From: Druceiella hillmani
Lineage: Eukaryota; Arthropoda; Insecta; Lepidoptera; Hepialidae
Direction: 5' to 3'
Assembly (NCBI GenBank): GCA_039881145.1
Contig: JAYKKI010000061.1
Location: 13,738,001 to 13,802,000, forward strand
DNA length: 64,000 nucleotides
The notes beneath the pieces were generated by a model. That model did not search any database and was not told where the DNA came from. It saw only the letters and a list, made by a program, of their open reading frames with translations. Shown piece by piece: positions 24,588 through 32,053 of the stretch (positions are counted from its first letter, which is position 1; each line of letters starts with the position of its first letter). A program made the position numbers and the translations under genes.

Positions 24588-26222
24588 TTTGTATCTAACA
24601 AAATCTCTGTTTCCAAATTCGAATATATTTTTCTAATTACAAAATCACTTTCAAGTCTCCTTGAAGATTTTAAGATCGTTTGATTCATTATTGTAACAGG
24701 CAATGAATCAAACATTAACGTTCACTAGTAATAATACTACGACTGATTTTGACCTGTATTTAATAATCATAAATATTACCAATAATAACTCTTATTAACT
24801 TCGCTGCTCGTAAAAGTTCTTATATTTCCAGAAATTTTCTGAATCGTTTTTGAACTTCAATTAAATATCAAAAACATTTAATAATATGAGGAGGTATATC
24901 GATTAACTCTGTCGAGAAATGCTATAGGTAAATTAGAAAAATATATTAATTATCAAAAAACTACTTTGTTACATGTCGTATGTTCTAAGGATTACTTAAA
25001 TTGTGTAAAACTAATTTCATATTTCTTACAAATCACCCGTTTTCCATAAAAGTCACCGAAGTAATAATTGTACCAGTGTGATGGAAAAATCATCATACAA
25101 ACGTAATGTGGTTAAGTTGAAAAAAGGTTTATGCGACCTAAACCAAGGGGATTGATTTTGAAATAAATGTGGTGCTTTTGTGTATGCTACAGATGTTAAA
25201 ATCATGAAATTCGTTGCCATGGATGTTTACAGTCATTAAATAATCAAGTATATTTGGCTTAAATCGTCAGGATGTCTGTTGCACTAGACATCTTCATCTG
25301 TGACATTTTTTATTCTATAAGTAAACTCATAAAATGATTAAAGGAGTTGAGAATTAAAATCAAGCTAAATATATAAAATTAATTTTCCATCTAGATGAGA
25401 GATTGTTATATTAAAGAACTGAGTTATTTCAAAGACTAATTTTGTGATGCAACTCCGGACACAAAGTCCGGACAAAAGGAAAGATTCTTTTATAAAAGGA
25501 ATGATTTTTTCACGTGCTTAAAAAATGTTCTAAAACCGTATCTGCGGTTGTAAACCGTGAAAAAAACTTTCCTTATTATCGTAATAATACAAATGTCCTA
25601 ATTTTATTTGCTCTCCATAATATCCCATGCTTAATATGTGAATGTAATGAAATCTCTTGTTGCGACTACTGTTTTCGCTTAACGTTTCCATAGTTAAAGA
25701 AAGAATCACAGATTAGATTTTATCAAGTATACTGACAATATCGTGGTATTATAACTATGTAACAAAACCGCTTTAATTTATGTAATTAATTCAGAAGCCG
25801 AAGTTTAATAAAATATTATTGGGTTTACCATGAGATATGTTGGAATTCGCTATGGGGTATATTAAAATTTTATTGGAGCCTATCAACTTTAAAGAGGAAA
25901 AACCATGTATAAAACCATTTCGGTATGTTTTTCTCCATTTACAGATACAATTGATATAATTAGATATTAGACTATTAGAATCAATAATTTTCTTCAATCC
26001 ATGGAAATGTGTTAAGCAAATATACGAACCGTAGGAAATGTGATACTTTGAAGTTAATCACTTGAGAGTATGCGATTAGTTTTGTGCAATCAGATATGAC
26101 TCTCTGGGTTATGCGTATAATCACGTAATACATATTCACGTTTCGTTATAAATTTTCAATCTTCATATGACTAATTTTGTTTCTTTCGTTACAGAAATTC
26201 AAAGAAAACCAAACTTGAGTAG
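2931..26222 (+). CDS. NRF-6-like membrane acyltransferase (acyltransferase-3 family), 5'-partial, 12 visible exons
   Basis: Joined exons: 2931-3115, 3220-3419, 4359-4441, 5371-5552, 7190-7329, 7831-7999, 12061-12254, 14910-15051, 16619-16805, 22941-23083, 23788-23900, 26195-26222. Total 1766 nt, 587 visible residues plus TAG; every junction is GT-AG and phase-consistent. The product starts inside the extracellular Cys-rich NRF domain (GNYEECL, QYC, WGLCSVGSCS, then ACQ) and continues into a multi-pass acyltransferase-3 domain with about ten hydrophobic segments. Family landmarks seen: LLHEVFF (conserved His), VDTFF, NRYFRIMP, CRQTWW, WSLPCDF, SYLIGTLGGY, PLSKLSYSVYLVQ and FVEKP. Family members are integral membrane proteins inferred to move acyl groups or lipids; worm NRF-6 acts in lipid transport and drug response. 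The substrate here is unknown. Oddities: the usual SG after VDTFF is AA, and the usual YLVH is YLVQ. The 5' end is missing: the first exon needs one base from an exon I could not find. Family assignment is secure; exact exon borders are inferred by eye. Confidence 0.9.
3188..3229 (+). repeat. 22-bp tandem duplication of a 3' splice site
   Basis: CTTGTTGTAGTGTTCATTCA occurs at 3188-3207 and again at 3210-3229. Each copy contains TTGTTGTAG, the acceptor used by visible exon 2. Only the second keeps phase 0 with the upstream exon. Use of the first adds 22 nt and leads to TGA within the exon. Confidence 0.85.
3220..3419 (+). CDS. NRF-6-like gene, visible exon 2 (NRF domain, GLC..SCS motif)
   Basis: Phase 0 in, phase 2 out. 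It reads CSFSHVLKWGLCSVGSCS, which matches the family's GLCxPxxCS landmark, then a helical stretch and SFQPGACQ, the last NRF-domain cysteine before the first membrane span. The acceptor TTGTTGTAG at 3219 is the second of two tandem copies; the copy 22 bp upstream would break the frame. The donor is TTT TT|GTAAGC. Confidence 0.85.
3472..3515. repeat. (TA)n microsatellite in intron 2
   Basis: About 20 uninterrupted TA units, roughly 50 bp after the exon 2 donor. Confidence 0.95.
3841..4260 (+). mobile_element. Non-autonomous Helitron-like element, copy A
   Basis: A block of about 420 bp in intron 2, repeated in reverse orientation at 61255-61677 with only scattered changes. Its 3' end has the 12-bp palindrome GCGAAG/CTTCGC, then ACGGGTCACGTTAG; the sister copy ends CTAG followed by T. 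A short hairpin about ten bases before CTRR is the Helitron 3' signature. The 5' end begins in ATC triplets (TCATCATC). There are no terminal inverted repeats and no coding capacity. It ends 98 bp before exon 3. Confidence 0.65.
4359..4441 (+). CDS. NRF-6-like gene, visible exon 3 (first membrane span)
   Basis: The acceptor is TTGTTTAG. The split Leu codon (TT|A) joins exon 2 to CLVGTIGAIVILCTVWHW, a clear transmembrane helix in the position expected just after the NRF domain. The exon ends in phase 1 (AAA G|GTTCGT). The donor is weak but is supported by phase and by homology on both sides. Confidence 0.85.
5371..5552 (+). CDS. NRF-6-like gene, visible exon 4 (conserved His helix)
   Basis: The acceptor is ACATTTTCAG; phase 2 bases TA complete a Val codon. 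A soluble linker (VRNWSLIDQFSS) is followed by FHSMKVLSMITLILLHEVFF and GPVANLQTLFQ. This is the family's 'GlRvlsm..vil.H' block, which carries the conserved membrane His thought to act in acyl transfer. The donor CAA|GTAAGT is strong. Confidence 0.9.
6489..6780. repeat. GT/GC-rich alternating purine-pyrimidine tract
   Basis: Irregular GTGC, GTGT and GCGT units over almost 300 bp in intron 4, densest at 6489-6680. Any ORF read through it (for example the minus strand at 6587-6790) is low-complexity and not a gene. An oppositely oriented CA/GC tract lies at 31856-32053. Confidence 0.9.
7190..7329 (+). CDS. NRF-6-like gene, visible exon 5 (VDTFF block)
   Basis: It reads LRYLRVDLAVDTFFLIAAF, then a basic loop and LNRYFR, matching the family's 'sVDtFFxxSGxL ... 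RyxR' region. The family's SG pair after VDTFF is AA here. The acceptor TTTACATCAAG at 7189 was chosen because it alone gives phase 0; its pyrimidine tract is poor, so the 5' border is less sure. The donor CG|GTAAGT is strong. Confidence 0.8.
7831..7999 (+). CDS. NRF-6-like gene, visible exon 6
   Basis: Split Arg codon (CG|T), then IMPVYALIMFYATSMMEYT, GRGPFWPSVVGFERESC and RQTWWLSLLFMGNY. This is the family's 'RltP.ya...' span followed by the extracellular 'GPxW ... C..xWWxnLLyinNy' loop. The acceptor is AACCTTTCAG and the donor is CAC|GTAAAC. Intron 6 after it is 4.06 kb. Confidence 0.92.
8000..9600. other. Intron 6, 5' part; nothing recognised
   Basis: AT-rich intronic sequence between visible exons 6 and 7. 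I saw no coding block, transposon ends or RNA gene. Confidence 0.5.
9640..10105 (+). repeat. Decayed lepidopteran-type dispersed repeat
   Basis: It contains, in order, a CCCCTTAGGGGTTGAA motif (9663-9680), TTGCCCACGTCATTTCATG near 9963 and, at the end, GAGCTGTACGTTAACAGATG followed by CAGTCAGTCATTCAG. I recognise this order as the signature of a very common moth/butterfly repeat ending in CAGT tandem copies. It is heavily diverged and carries an added hairpin at 9995-10045. The family is recognised from memory, not by a search. Confidence 0.55.
9995..10045. repeat. 21-bp arm inverted repeat (hairpin)
   Basis: Left arm 9995-10015 (CCTAGAACTCTATATATAGAG), loop ACCCAGCGA, right arm 10025-10045, with one mismatch between the arms. 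It sits inside the decayed repeat in intron 6. Confidence 0.85.
10106..12060. other. Intron 6, 3' part; nothing recognised
   Basis: AT-rich intronic sequence. The ORF at 10221-10448 has no recognisable motif. No transposon ends seen. Confidence 0.5.
12061..12254 (+). CDS. NRF-6-like gene, visible exon 7
   Basis: The acceptor is TTTATTTACAG. It reads CWVVSWSLPCDFHFLMAGIL, equivalent to the family's 'C...WYLa.DmqlF' motif with the conserved Asp. A second hydrophobic span, AAVVTLIIAALFLLHTF, follows. The exon ends in phase 2 at GAT GA|GTACGT. Several out-of-frame ORFs that overlap it are shadows. Confidence 0.9.
12316..12362. repeat. (TA)n microsatellite in intron 7
   Basis: Interrupted TA/TATG run 60 bp after the exon 7 donor. 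It generates spurious Ile/Tyr-rich ORFs at 12280-12552. Confidence 0.95.
12363..14909. other. Intron 7; nothing recognised
   Basis: 2.5 kb of AT-rich intron. The ORF at 14309-14563 is Leu/Ile/Phe-rich with no motif and no matching splice phase, and I do not count it as an exon. No repeat family recognised. Confidence 0.45.
14910..15051 (+). CDS. NRF-6-like gene, visible exon 8
   Basis: The acceptor is GATTTGCAG. C completes the GA|C Asp codon, then HHNWRDFIQIYTRSHFRVSS and YLIGTLGGYIAYIW, which match the family's 'YxkxyxRixpYliGxllGyll' block. It ends in phase 0 at TCACAG|GTATTG. No long ORF marks this exon; I found it by frame and motif. Confidence 0.88.
15250..15345. repeat. Two consecutive GC-rich hairpins
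   Basis: Hairpin 1 has perfect 13-bp arms, AATTTGTCCGCCC (15250-15262) and its complement at 15281-15293. Hairpin 2 has 17-bp arms, CATGTACACACACCTGT (15302-15318) and 15329-15345, with one mismatch. Both loop regions contain a CCGGCTRAC-like motif. They lie 200 bp into intron 8 and are clearly more GC-rich than their surroundings. Confidence 0.85.
16619..16805 (+). CDS. NRF-6-like gene, visible exon 9 (two membrane spans)
   Basis: The acceptor GATTCACAG at 16618 was chosen because an alternative at 16597 opens on an in-frame TGA. It reads INYFLLCVVIMTLTYVSG, a short loop with ALNNGLYGTFVRPLWATM, and a second span ending FLFGY. The family equivalent is 'aly.slxRxxWal...'. It ends in phase 1 (GTT C|GTAAGT). 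Confidence 0.9.
16806..17338. other. Intron 9, 5' part; nothing recognised
   Basis: AT-rich intron up to the (TA)n tract that carries the mariner insertion. No features seen. Confidence 0.5.
17339..17384. repeat. (TA)n tract at left flank of mariner
   Basis: About 22 TA units run directly into the left terminal repeat of the mariner. The matching TA-rich tract continues on the right at 18659-18730, so the element sits inside a microsatellite. Confidence 0.95.
17383..18660 (-). mobile_element. Tc1/mariner element, DD41D-type spacing, inserted at TA in a microsatellite
   Basis: Terminal inverted repeats: the left end (17385 on) and the complement of the right end (18629-18658) share GTCCAGTGGCAGATTTCAA, preceded by a similar but indel-shifted CAGGTT / CCTGT start. 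TA flanks both sides. The length of about 1.28 kb fits a mariner. It encodes a broken transposase on the minus strand (separate entry). Inserted in intron 9 of the NRF-6-like gene, antisense to it. Confidence 0.88.
17490..18420 (-). pseudogene. Mariner transposase pseudogene (DDD catalytic region retained, frame broken)
   Basis: Read on the minus strand. The helix-turn-helix part comes first (SWVARFRATGSTLNRPRPG, then ENPRLSLRTRSSILGIPKS). A frameshift near 18228 follows, then HPYKIQIVQDLHDSDF and FFSDEAHLH (first Asp), FQQDGATAHTA (second Asp) and SPDLSPCDFFLWGYLK (third Asp). There are 41 residues between the second and third catalytic Asp, the spacing reported for the rosa (DD41D) mariners. 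Further damage: about nine residues are missing between HKPKV and IIGPYFF, where relatives have a TVWC-type segment, and an in-frame TAG near 17540 cuts off the last 17 or so residues, which otherwise run to TGA at 17490-17492. The N-terminal start is not clear above about 18420. The element was transposase-coding but is now dead. Confidence 0.85.
18659..18730. repeat. TA/TATG tract at right flank of mariner
   Basis: TA-rich run with CAGGTATATA occurring twice (near 18655 and 18669), possibly a slippage copy of the element's last bases. Confidence 0.9.
18731..21870. other. Intron 9, middle part; minor motifs only
   Basis: AT-rich intron. It contains a near-perfect palindrome (19063-19085), an imperfect 14-bp hairpin (19955-19986), a 27-bp motif shared with 55966-55992, and a short G+C-rich stretch at 21405-21490. 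The minus-strand ORF at 20442-20624 is open but unrecognised. Confidence 0.5.
19063..19085. repeat. 23-bp near-perfect palindrome
   Basis: GTCCTACGATA, one central T, then TATCGTAGGAC; 11-bp perfect arms. Confidence 0.9.
21872..21902. repeat. (TA)n microsatellite in intron 9
   Basis: About 14 TA units. Confidence 0.95.
22161..22897 (+). repeat. 91-bp tandem array, eight copies, carrying acceptor-like units
   Basis: AGCAGCTTAG starts at 22161, 22252, 22343, 22434, 22525, 22616, 22707 and 22798, an exact 91-bp period. Copies differ by only one or two bases (copy 1 by two; single changes in copies 6 and 8), so amplification is recent. Each unit contains CTGATTTAAC followed by TTTTAG|CAGATG, which resembles a branch point plus 3' splice site on the gene's sense strand. 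The last unit has an extra duplication of GCAGATGTA. The array ends about 45 bp before the true acceptor of visible exon 10. Confidence 0.97.
22941..23083 (+). CDS. NRF-6-like gene, visible exon 10 (PLS.LSY..YL block)
   Basis: It lies behind a very strong acceptor region: the perfect branch-point sequence TACTAAC, then TACTTTTGCAG. CC completes a Pro codon, then KISEFLNKKFWIPLSKLSY and SVYLVQMVVIYRR. This is the family's 'fvPLSrLSYcaYLvH' block with Gln in place of the usual His. The donor is CTG|GTAAGT. The 91-bp array ends about 50 bp upstream. Confidence 0.92.
23544..23598 (+). repeat. 34-bp tandem duplication in intron 10
   Basis: A 21-bp segment beginning ACCGTATTATTATGGG at 23544 is repeated exactly at 23578. 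Confidence 0.85.
23788..23900 (+). CDS. NRF-6-like gene, visible exon 11 (last membrane span)
   Basis: The acceptor is TAAATTTCAG. It reads VYILVDIVLSIILALLLYL, then FVEKPVSGM, the family's terminal helix followed by the conserved 'E.P' motif. The exon ends in phase 2 (TAC AG|GTTCAT). The donor is non-consensus at +3 to +5 but the join to the last exon is in phase. Confidence 0.9.
23901..24150 (+). repeat. Partial tandem duplication of the start of intron 11
   Basis: The sequence after the exon 11 donor (CATTTG...TCTGAA.ACATTGTTATC) recurs at 24050-24090, each time followed by CACAAAAATCACATTAATT. The ATCACATTAATTATAGAATA motif occurs three times in total, near 23958, 24000 and 24119. Confidence 0.7.
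24525..24586. repeat. Compound (CA)n(TA)n microsatellite in intron 11
   Basis: About 15 CA units followed directly by about 15 TA units. It makes a spurious Val/Cys and Ile/Tyr repeat ORF on the minus strand. Confidence 0.97.
24587..26194. other. Intron 11; nothing recognised
   Basis: AT-rich intron before the last coding exon. The minus ORF at 25791-25997 shows no motif. Confidence 0.5.
26195..26222 (+). CDS. NRF-6-like gene, last coding exon
   Basis: The acceptor is TTTCTTTCGTTACAG. A completes an Arg codon (AG|A), then NSKKTKLE and TAG at 26220-26222. The short basic tail after the last helix is typical of the family. Confidence 0.8.
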
Positions 26223-26530
26223 CGACGCCAGCCTCATAATGCTGAAGAAATATTGAACAATATTTTCGGATATTGAGGGATGGACTATATTAGAAATATA
26301 TTCTCAATTATTTAATATAATTTGATTAAAAGTGAGAAATTTTAATGTTTTGTGATTAAATTCTGATTATTTACATGCAAGAGTAATTTGACTTTTTTTT
26401 ACTTTTTCAAGGCAATTTCCTAATAAAATGTATTTTCGTAACGTTTTAAAGTGTTGAAAAGGAAAAAATAGTTCTGCTAATATGTGATTGTACACTATTA
26501 TTGGAAATAAAAAATTAAAAAAAAAAAAAA
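26223..26530 (+). other. 3' UTR and poly(A) signals of the NRF-6-like gene
   Basis: AATAAA hexamers occur at 26422-26427 and 26506-26511. The second is followed by an A-run and TTTTGTG-type downstream sequence, so transcript end near 26.53 kb is the best guess. No transcript evidence is available. Confidence 0.5.
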
Positions 26531-27480
26531 ATATTTTGTGAAAATCATTTTTTAACTTCCTGACATGCACGCGAGTGAATCCACCCTTATTAGCGAGACT
26601 AAGGATTAATTAATGAATTAAAATTGATTTTATTCTAAGGGATCATTTAATTTTACATAAAGTTTAAGATATATTTTAATATTCATATATAAATACTAAT
26701 AAAATGTTGAAATATGTTTCCACCTTAAATGTTTGTTGGTCCTAGTTGCAATTACTTCCTAGCAATCTAAAGTCAATACATATAAATGCTAAGCTTTAAG
26801 TAAGTACTAATTAAGTTGTACCATAAAATTTTTATTACTCATCGGACTATAGACTTATAATGATCAATTTATATGCCTTCTGACTCGATCAATCGATTTT
26901 AAAAATATTTGGAAGTTTTGTCTTTGACCTTTTAATGAAACTGTAAAAAAATTAAAAACTGAAAATACTTTTACTAGCTCAATGTGACAATATTGTATTT
27001 AAACGCCTTTTGTTAATATAATAAAAATGATAAGAGAGTCGCTGTAGTCATTAAGTGGAATACAGCTTCACACCGCACCCCCGCGTGCTCTATATGCACA
27101 CCATTACAGTTTGATTGACGTTGGCAACTATATCGAGGTGCCAGCTTTGCTGTCGTCACTCGTCACGCTGTATCCAGTTTTTGCGCTGGATCGGTAGTAA
27201 TTAGCTGTTATTTACACACAGGATTCAATAATAGTACCCATAAAAATTATTAGAAGTCGAGAAAATACTAAGCAACCAAAACAATACTTTCCATTTTATT
27301 AAAAGTAGCTTTTCTCAACACTCGTCCATTTAACGTTTCACTTATATGAAATGACGAATGAAAACCGGTCAGATGCTTATAGTAATATATAAAAGCAAAC
27401 TTCGATAATTAATTCATGAAAATATATTAAATCAAAATGCCCGAAATAATTTCAAAATTAATATGACACAACGTCCAAAA
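26531..27480. other. Intergenic; includes a G+C-richer patch at 27060-27200
   Basis: Downstream of the gene's 3' end. The patch at 27060-27200 has several CG dinucleotides (CCCCCGCG, TATCGAGG, GTCGTCACTCGTCACG) in otherwise AT-rich sequence. I see no convincing ORF in it. Confidence 0.45.
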
Positions 27481-27634
27481 TTGTTTCAGATTTTACAGGA
27501 AATTACGTGTGTAGCACATTAAGTTTTTAGAACTAAATACTCAATGGTAATAAAAAATCAATTCAAATTCCTAGAATCGAGCTTTTTGGTAATCCATCGA
27601 GATACTTAATGAAACTTGCTAGTTGCTTTCCTAT

Positions 27635-28150
27635 TTAGGATTCTGTACGTCAAAACGAAAAGAGGTACCCTTATAGGATCACTTCGTTTTCTGTCTATCA
27701 GTTTGTCAAGATTCTTTTTCTCAGGAATACGTAGAGGTGTCAAGTTAAAATTAATATCAAATACTTAGGTCTACGATCACCTGGAGCTATAGAAAAATAA
27801 AACTTCTACGTCAACGCAATCAAGAAGAAATCTAAAAATACGGCCATTTACGCTGCATATTTTGACACCCTTCGCGGGTAAATCAAAAGCAATAGGGTAT
27901 TTCCCGTTGACCTGAAATCGATCAAATAAATGTAAAAATCGTTAATCTGTAGTTATAACATATAAAAAAATATATTTTTAAATATGCGTATTTAAAATAT
28001 ATGGCAGGCAATATATTTTCTTTCTAAAAAATTGAAATTTTGTAAATAGTTTAATAAGAGTATTATATACAACTAAATGTTTATAAAAGCCTAAATGTGT
28101 ACGGAACCCTCGTAATACAAGTTACACTCTTGCTTGATAGGTTTTTTGAT
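27635..28150 (+). repeat. Lepidopteran-type dispersed repeat, near full length
   Basis: It starts TTCTGTACGTCAAAACGAAAAG, with ACCCTTATAGGATCACTTCG soon after and a CTGTCT run. Its middle has GGTCTACGATCACCTGGAGC, GGTATTTCCCGTTGACCT and ATCAAATAAA, and its end has GTACGGAACCCTCG and a T-rich tail. This order matches a repeat I know as abundant in moth and butterfly genomes. Fragments of the same family lie at 31675-31850(-), 33480-33770(-), 51040-51200(-) and 54765-54820(+). Recognised from memory. Confidence 0.65.
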
Positions 28151-30044
28151 ATTATAAAATGAATTTTAAATTTTTTTATTGTATAATAATTGTCTCCATG
28201 AATTTCATAAAATACAAACCCTAAACTTATAATGTCTCACCAAATTCCGAGAGAATTTACGTAGCATTAAGAATGTGGCCGATTTTCTTCATTATATACT
28301 ATAGTAGTATATAATTCACTATAAAATGATAACGTATTCTTTGATTTATATATCAGATATTGAAATTAGATTAAGCCACAAAGATTTAACCTTTATAATT
28401 GTCTCGCAACACAATGAACGCGATAGTCCTTTATTTCAAAGGTTGCTTTTATTTTCGTGTGAATATCTGCTGGTGAACAAATCTGTGACGAATTTGCTAC
28501 ACATGAAACGACCTACAGCCTCCTTTCAGCCTTTTCACAGAAGAAGTTCGCGTGCTGAGCTCCGACAGATGACATAACAGAGTAGACGCATTTAGGAGAA
28601 AAGATATTATTTTGTGGGATCTTGCGTCGAGGTGAAATCAAAGTGTATTCGAAATTCGTAACGTAAAGCGTGAAGCGCTTATTTCATTACGAATATACTT
28701 AAATTCTTCTAATGCAAACGCGACGTATTTTTATTTTAGTTTTCTCGCAAGGAAATTAAAATTAAAAAAAAAAGCGAATGAATTTTTCTTTCAATGTTTA
28801 TTCAACGCATTAAAATAATTGGATAAATTGTAAATCAAATGCATGTAATTTATTAAAAATTTAAAAGGTAACAATTTCCGGTAATAACAAAATATGAAAT
28901 GCAGTATACGCATATTTTGCTGGGTACTAGGAAATTTTAATTCAATTATGGTCGCATAGTTATTTTATTATTGATATAAAAATAAACTTATAGAAATATA
29001 TTTTAAATAACAAACAATTTTTAAAAAGCTACACTAGTTTATAGATAGATATAGGTTATAGATAAAAACGGCAATAAATATGGACGAAGAAGGGTAAAAT
29101 TAAAACAATGTTTCGAAACGTCATTCTAATATTCAAAGTATAATCCATTATGAATTTGGGAAAAAAATTCCGTTTTGTGACTTATTACACAATTCGGAGA
29201 TCAAACTAAAAATTCATATATTGATATAATACAAATGGAGTATCCATAAGAAACGATTTTTTAACAATGATTTTTTTTACTTATTATACTATTAGTTCCA
29301 AACTTATTTCTGATTTCGAAACTTGGAAGGCAAAAGTTGTTTTAGATTTCGGTAGCCAAATTAGGAACCCTTGTAGTTTTGCTATGAAAATTTCTCTAAA
29401 ATATTTTTACAAAATTATATTTAACACTGTTTATAAATAACAACAAAATACTGAAAATAAATAATAAAAATACTAATGGAGGGAGAGATTTCAATGGAAA
29501 AAAGGACGAGAAATACAAAGATCCCATATCATCCGAATAAAAAAAGGGTTACTTAATATGGACACGGAAACGGATAACGTTAAGTAGTTTGCAACAAACT
29601 CTCCCTTCAAAAATAAAAGTAAAGTTCTGCTGTATCTCAGCTGGAGCTTTCGCAAAGCTTGAAGGGCCGCTGAATTTTATGGATCGGTTTTCTCGAGCAA
29701 CGCGAAAGTTAAAATAATGTAGTGAAACTGAGCAGGTAACACATATGCTTTTATGAGAAAAGTTTTACAAAAGTTGCACCGCCAATAACAATTGAAAACT
29801 AAATTTATACTATGGAAAAACTTATCGATGAGGGTTAAAGCAAATTACATAGTAAACAAGTGACCGAATAGTTTGGGTTCGTAAAAAACGATTGAAATAG
29901 AAGGTATTCTCAAGGGATGTATATTCAAAGCACTTTTATACTGCTTTTTTACTTTTAACTGCTTACTTCACGAATTTTTTTTTCTATGTTGAATCCTACA
30001 ACTTTTTTAAATCAATAATAAGGAAATTCTATATATTTAAGGTT

Positions 30045-30180
30045 TTCGTAGCCAAAAGGCAAAATCATTTATACACTTGTTAATTTGTTACATTAATCTG
30101 TCCGTCCGTGTGTCACAGCATCACAGGTCTTTTAATTTAAATTCGATTGAGTAATGAGGTCCCTCGGGAAACTTAGTCGA
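30045..30180 (+). repeat. Fragment of a sister lepidopteran-type repeat
   Basis: GTAGCCAAAAGGCAAAATCA, then CTGTCCGTCCGTGTGTCACAG. This is the 5' part of a related 'TCCGTAGCC...GTCCGTCCG' repeat. The same start is also seen at 29345-29385. Confidence 0.5.
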
Positions 30181-31674
30181 ATTAAGTGAACACAGAAAAA
30201 AAATATTTTAATTATTTTTGGAGTATCTTTCTATATGCAGACAATTTCATTCTAACGGACTTCATTGAGTGGAGTATTATAGAAGAGGTCTTTTGAAATG
30301 CAATAAAAAAATCTAATAATTTTTGTACCCTAATGTTTGAACTTTTCTTTGTATCTAAGTGTATACAAAACCTTTGTAGTTTAGATGTAAATTGTAATTA
30401 ACAGATTATTTTTTGACCATTTTCTTTTAAAAGAAATTATAGCTGAATTTTCAATTTTCAACTTCAAAATAATTTTTTCTTGTTTTTTCATTAACTTTCT
30501 TTTTATAAAGTTCTTTTTTTGTTTACCCATTCAATATTTCTTGGAGATTAAAGCTCACAAAAATTTGTAAAAAGGGGAAATGAAAACATTTTTCAATAAA
30601 AATGGGCTTTTTATGAAGGCTGACAGTCTTCATAAGCCAGTGAATAAAAAATATACAAAGTAAATTAAGGTATGTTTTAAAACTCTAAATATTTTTGAAA
30701 TATAACTTGGAAATTTAAAAAAAATATGGCATAAACTTTATTGCGATTTTTTTATTCATAAATTCGTAGGATTTTTAATAAAAAAAATACTCCCAAGTTA
30801 ATGGTAGGTAAATATTTTAGGCTTTTAACCATTTTTCTTATTTTCATGGTTGAGTTTTCAATAAAGCTATTTTCGACTTAACTCGTCGACCACGCAAGGT
30901 CACAACATGTAGGCACTTATGTACACAATATGATGACATGCGCGCTCTAGAGGTTAAATTTGAGTGTTTTTAGGATAGAACTTTTCGTATACTTTTGAGC
31001 AACGCATTCAATCTAAAAATACTGAATGTACAAACTTGGGGTTATCGTTCAAAGATCCAATGAAAATTTAATTTTATTAAATTACTTGTAGGGAAAGTGG
31101 TCAATTTTATAAAAAAAATTTTGATATCGAGGCCTTGACCGCTATTATTTAAAACATAGGATTGGTCACGTGTGCTGAGTAGCCAAACTGGTATGAAAGA
31201 ATATGAATATAGACATTTAGTTTTACAGACACACGATTTTATTTATATAATAGAATACTAATTATATTTAATAAATTAAACGCGCCCGTTCGCGTTGTCT
31301 CTCATGCCTTATTGGTAAACCCTTATATAGTATTGATCATTTTGGATTCATCTTGATCTTCTCTTTTGTGTATATTTTATATATTTTTGTACACTTTTAG
31401 TACCCCTATGTAGCGGCATTTTCACTAAATATACAATTTTCACATATTCAATTACGATTATGAATCTTTTTGGCAATATCACCGCTATTACTGTATATTA
31501 CTCGGATGGAACTCAATAAAACGATTTCGATGGAGACCTCACTCAACGGTCCATTGCATTAGAGAGCAAATACAAATTAACTGCAGCGCGTATCGAGGGT
31601 CATTAAGTCCGCCTACTTCTCCTGCTTTCCCTGCACTGGGTGATAAAATAGCATGCTAGGTTATTTATAATCAT

Positions 31675-31855
31675 TGTTTTTTCGTTTCCCACATGAAAAA
31701 CATTTTTTATGTGATATAACTACAAACCAACGATTTTCGGATTTTTCTTCCTGATTTTTGCTGCGGGACCTTGCATCTTAACAAATTTTATGATTCTAGG
31801 TCACGAGAAAGTACCTTTTAGATTTGATTCATTTGAAAGTGTCAAAAGGAGTACA
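31675..31855 (-). repeat. Lepidopteran-type dispersed repeat, fragment
   Basis: Minus-strand copy of the middle part of the 27635-28150 family: GATTCTAGGTCACGAGAAAG and AACGATTTTCGGATTTTTC are complements of its GTTGACCT..AATC and following region. It abuts the CA/GC tract. Confidence 0.6.
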
Positions 31856-32053
31856 CACAAACATACATATAGTCACAAACACACACACGCGTGCACGCAC
31901 GCAAGCACGCGTACACGCGCACACGCGCACACCCACACACATGTACGCGTATGCACTCACACGCGCACATGCACATGCACGCACACGCAGGCAAACGCAC
32001 ACACATGCGCAAACGCACACGCATGCATACACGCACACGCACGCGCAAACACA
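31856..32053. repeat. CA/GC-rich alternating purine-pyrimidine tract
   Basis: About 200 bp of ACAC, GCAC and CGCAC units. Five overlapping ORFs with His/Thr/Arg- or Cys/Val-rich translations arise on both strands and are artefacts. Confidence 0.95.

Larger units (their letters stand above)
27480..30370 (+). repeat. Old dispersed/segmental repeat, copy 1 (related to 36.2-40.3 and 42.3-42.8 kb)
   Basis: Several blocks recur in the same order and orientation further on. The CAGATTTTACAGGAAATTAC block (27488) pairs with 36221; the GTGAACRAATCYGTGAC block (28472) pairs with 36915; TAATTYRGAGAYCAAA (29190) pairs with 37800; the TTAAGTAGTTT..CTTTC block (29580-29900) pairs with 39920 and 42390. Identity is roughly 65-75% by eye. 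A lepidopteran-type repeat (27635-28150) interrupts this copy only. No coding capacity seen; nature unknown. Confidence 0.6.
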
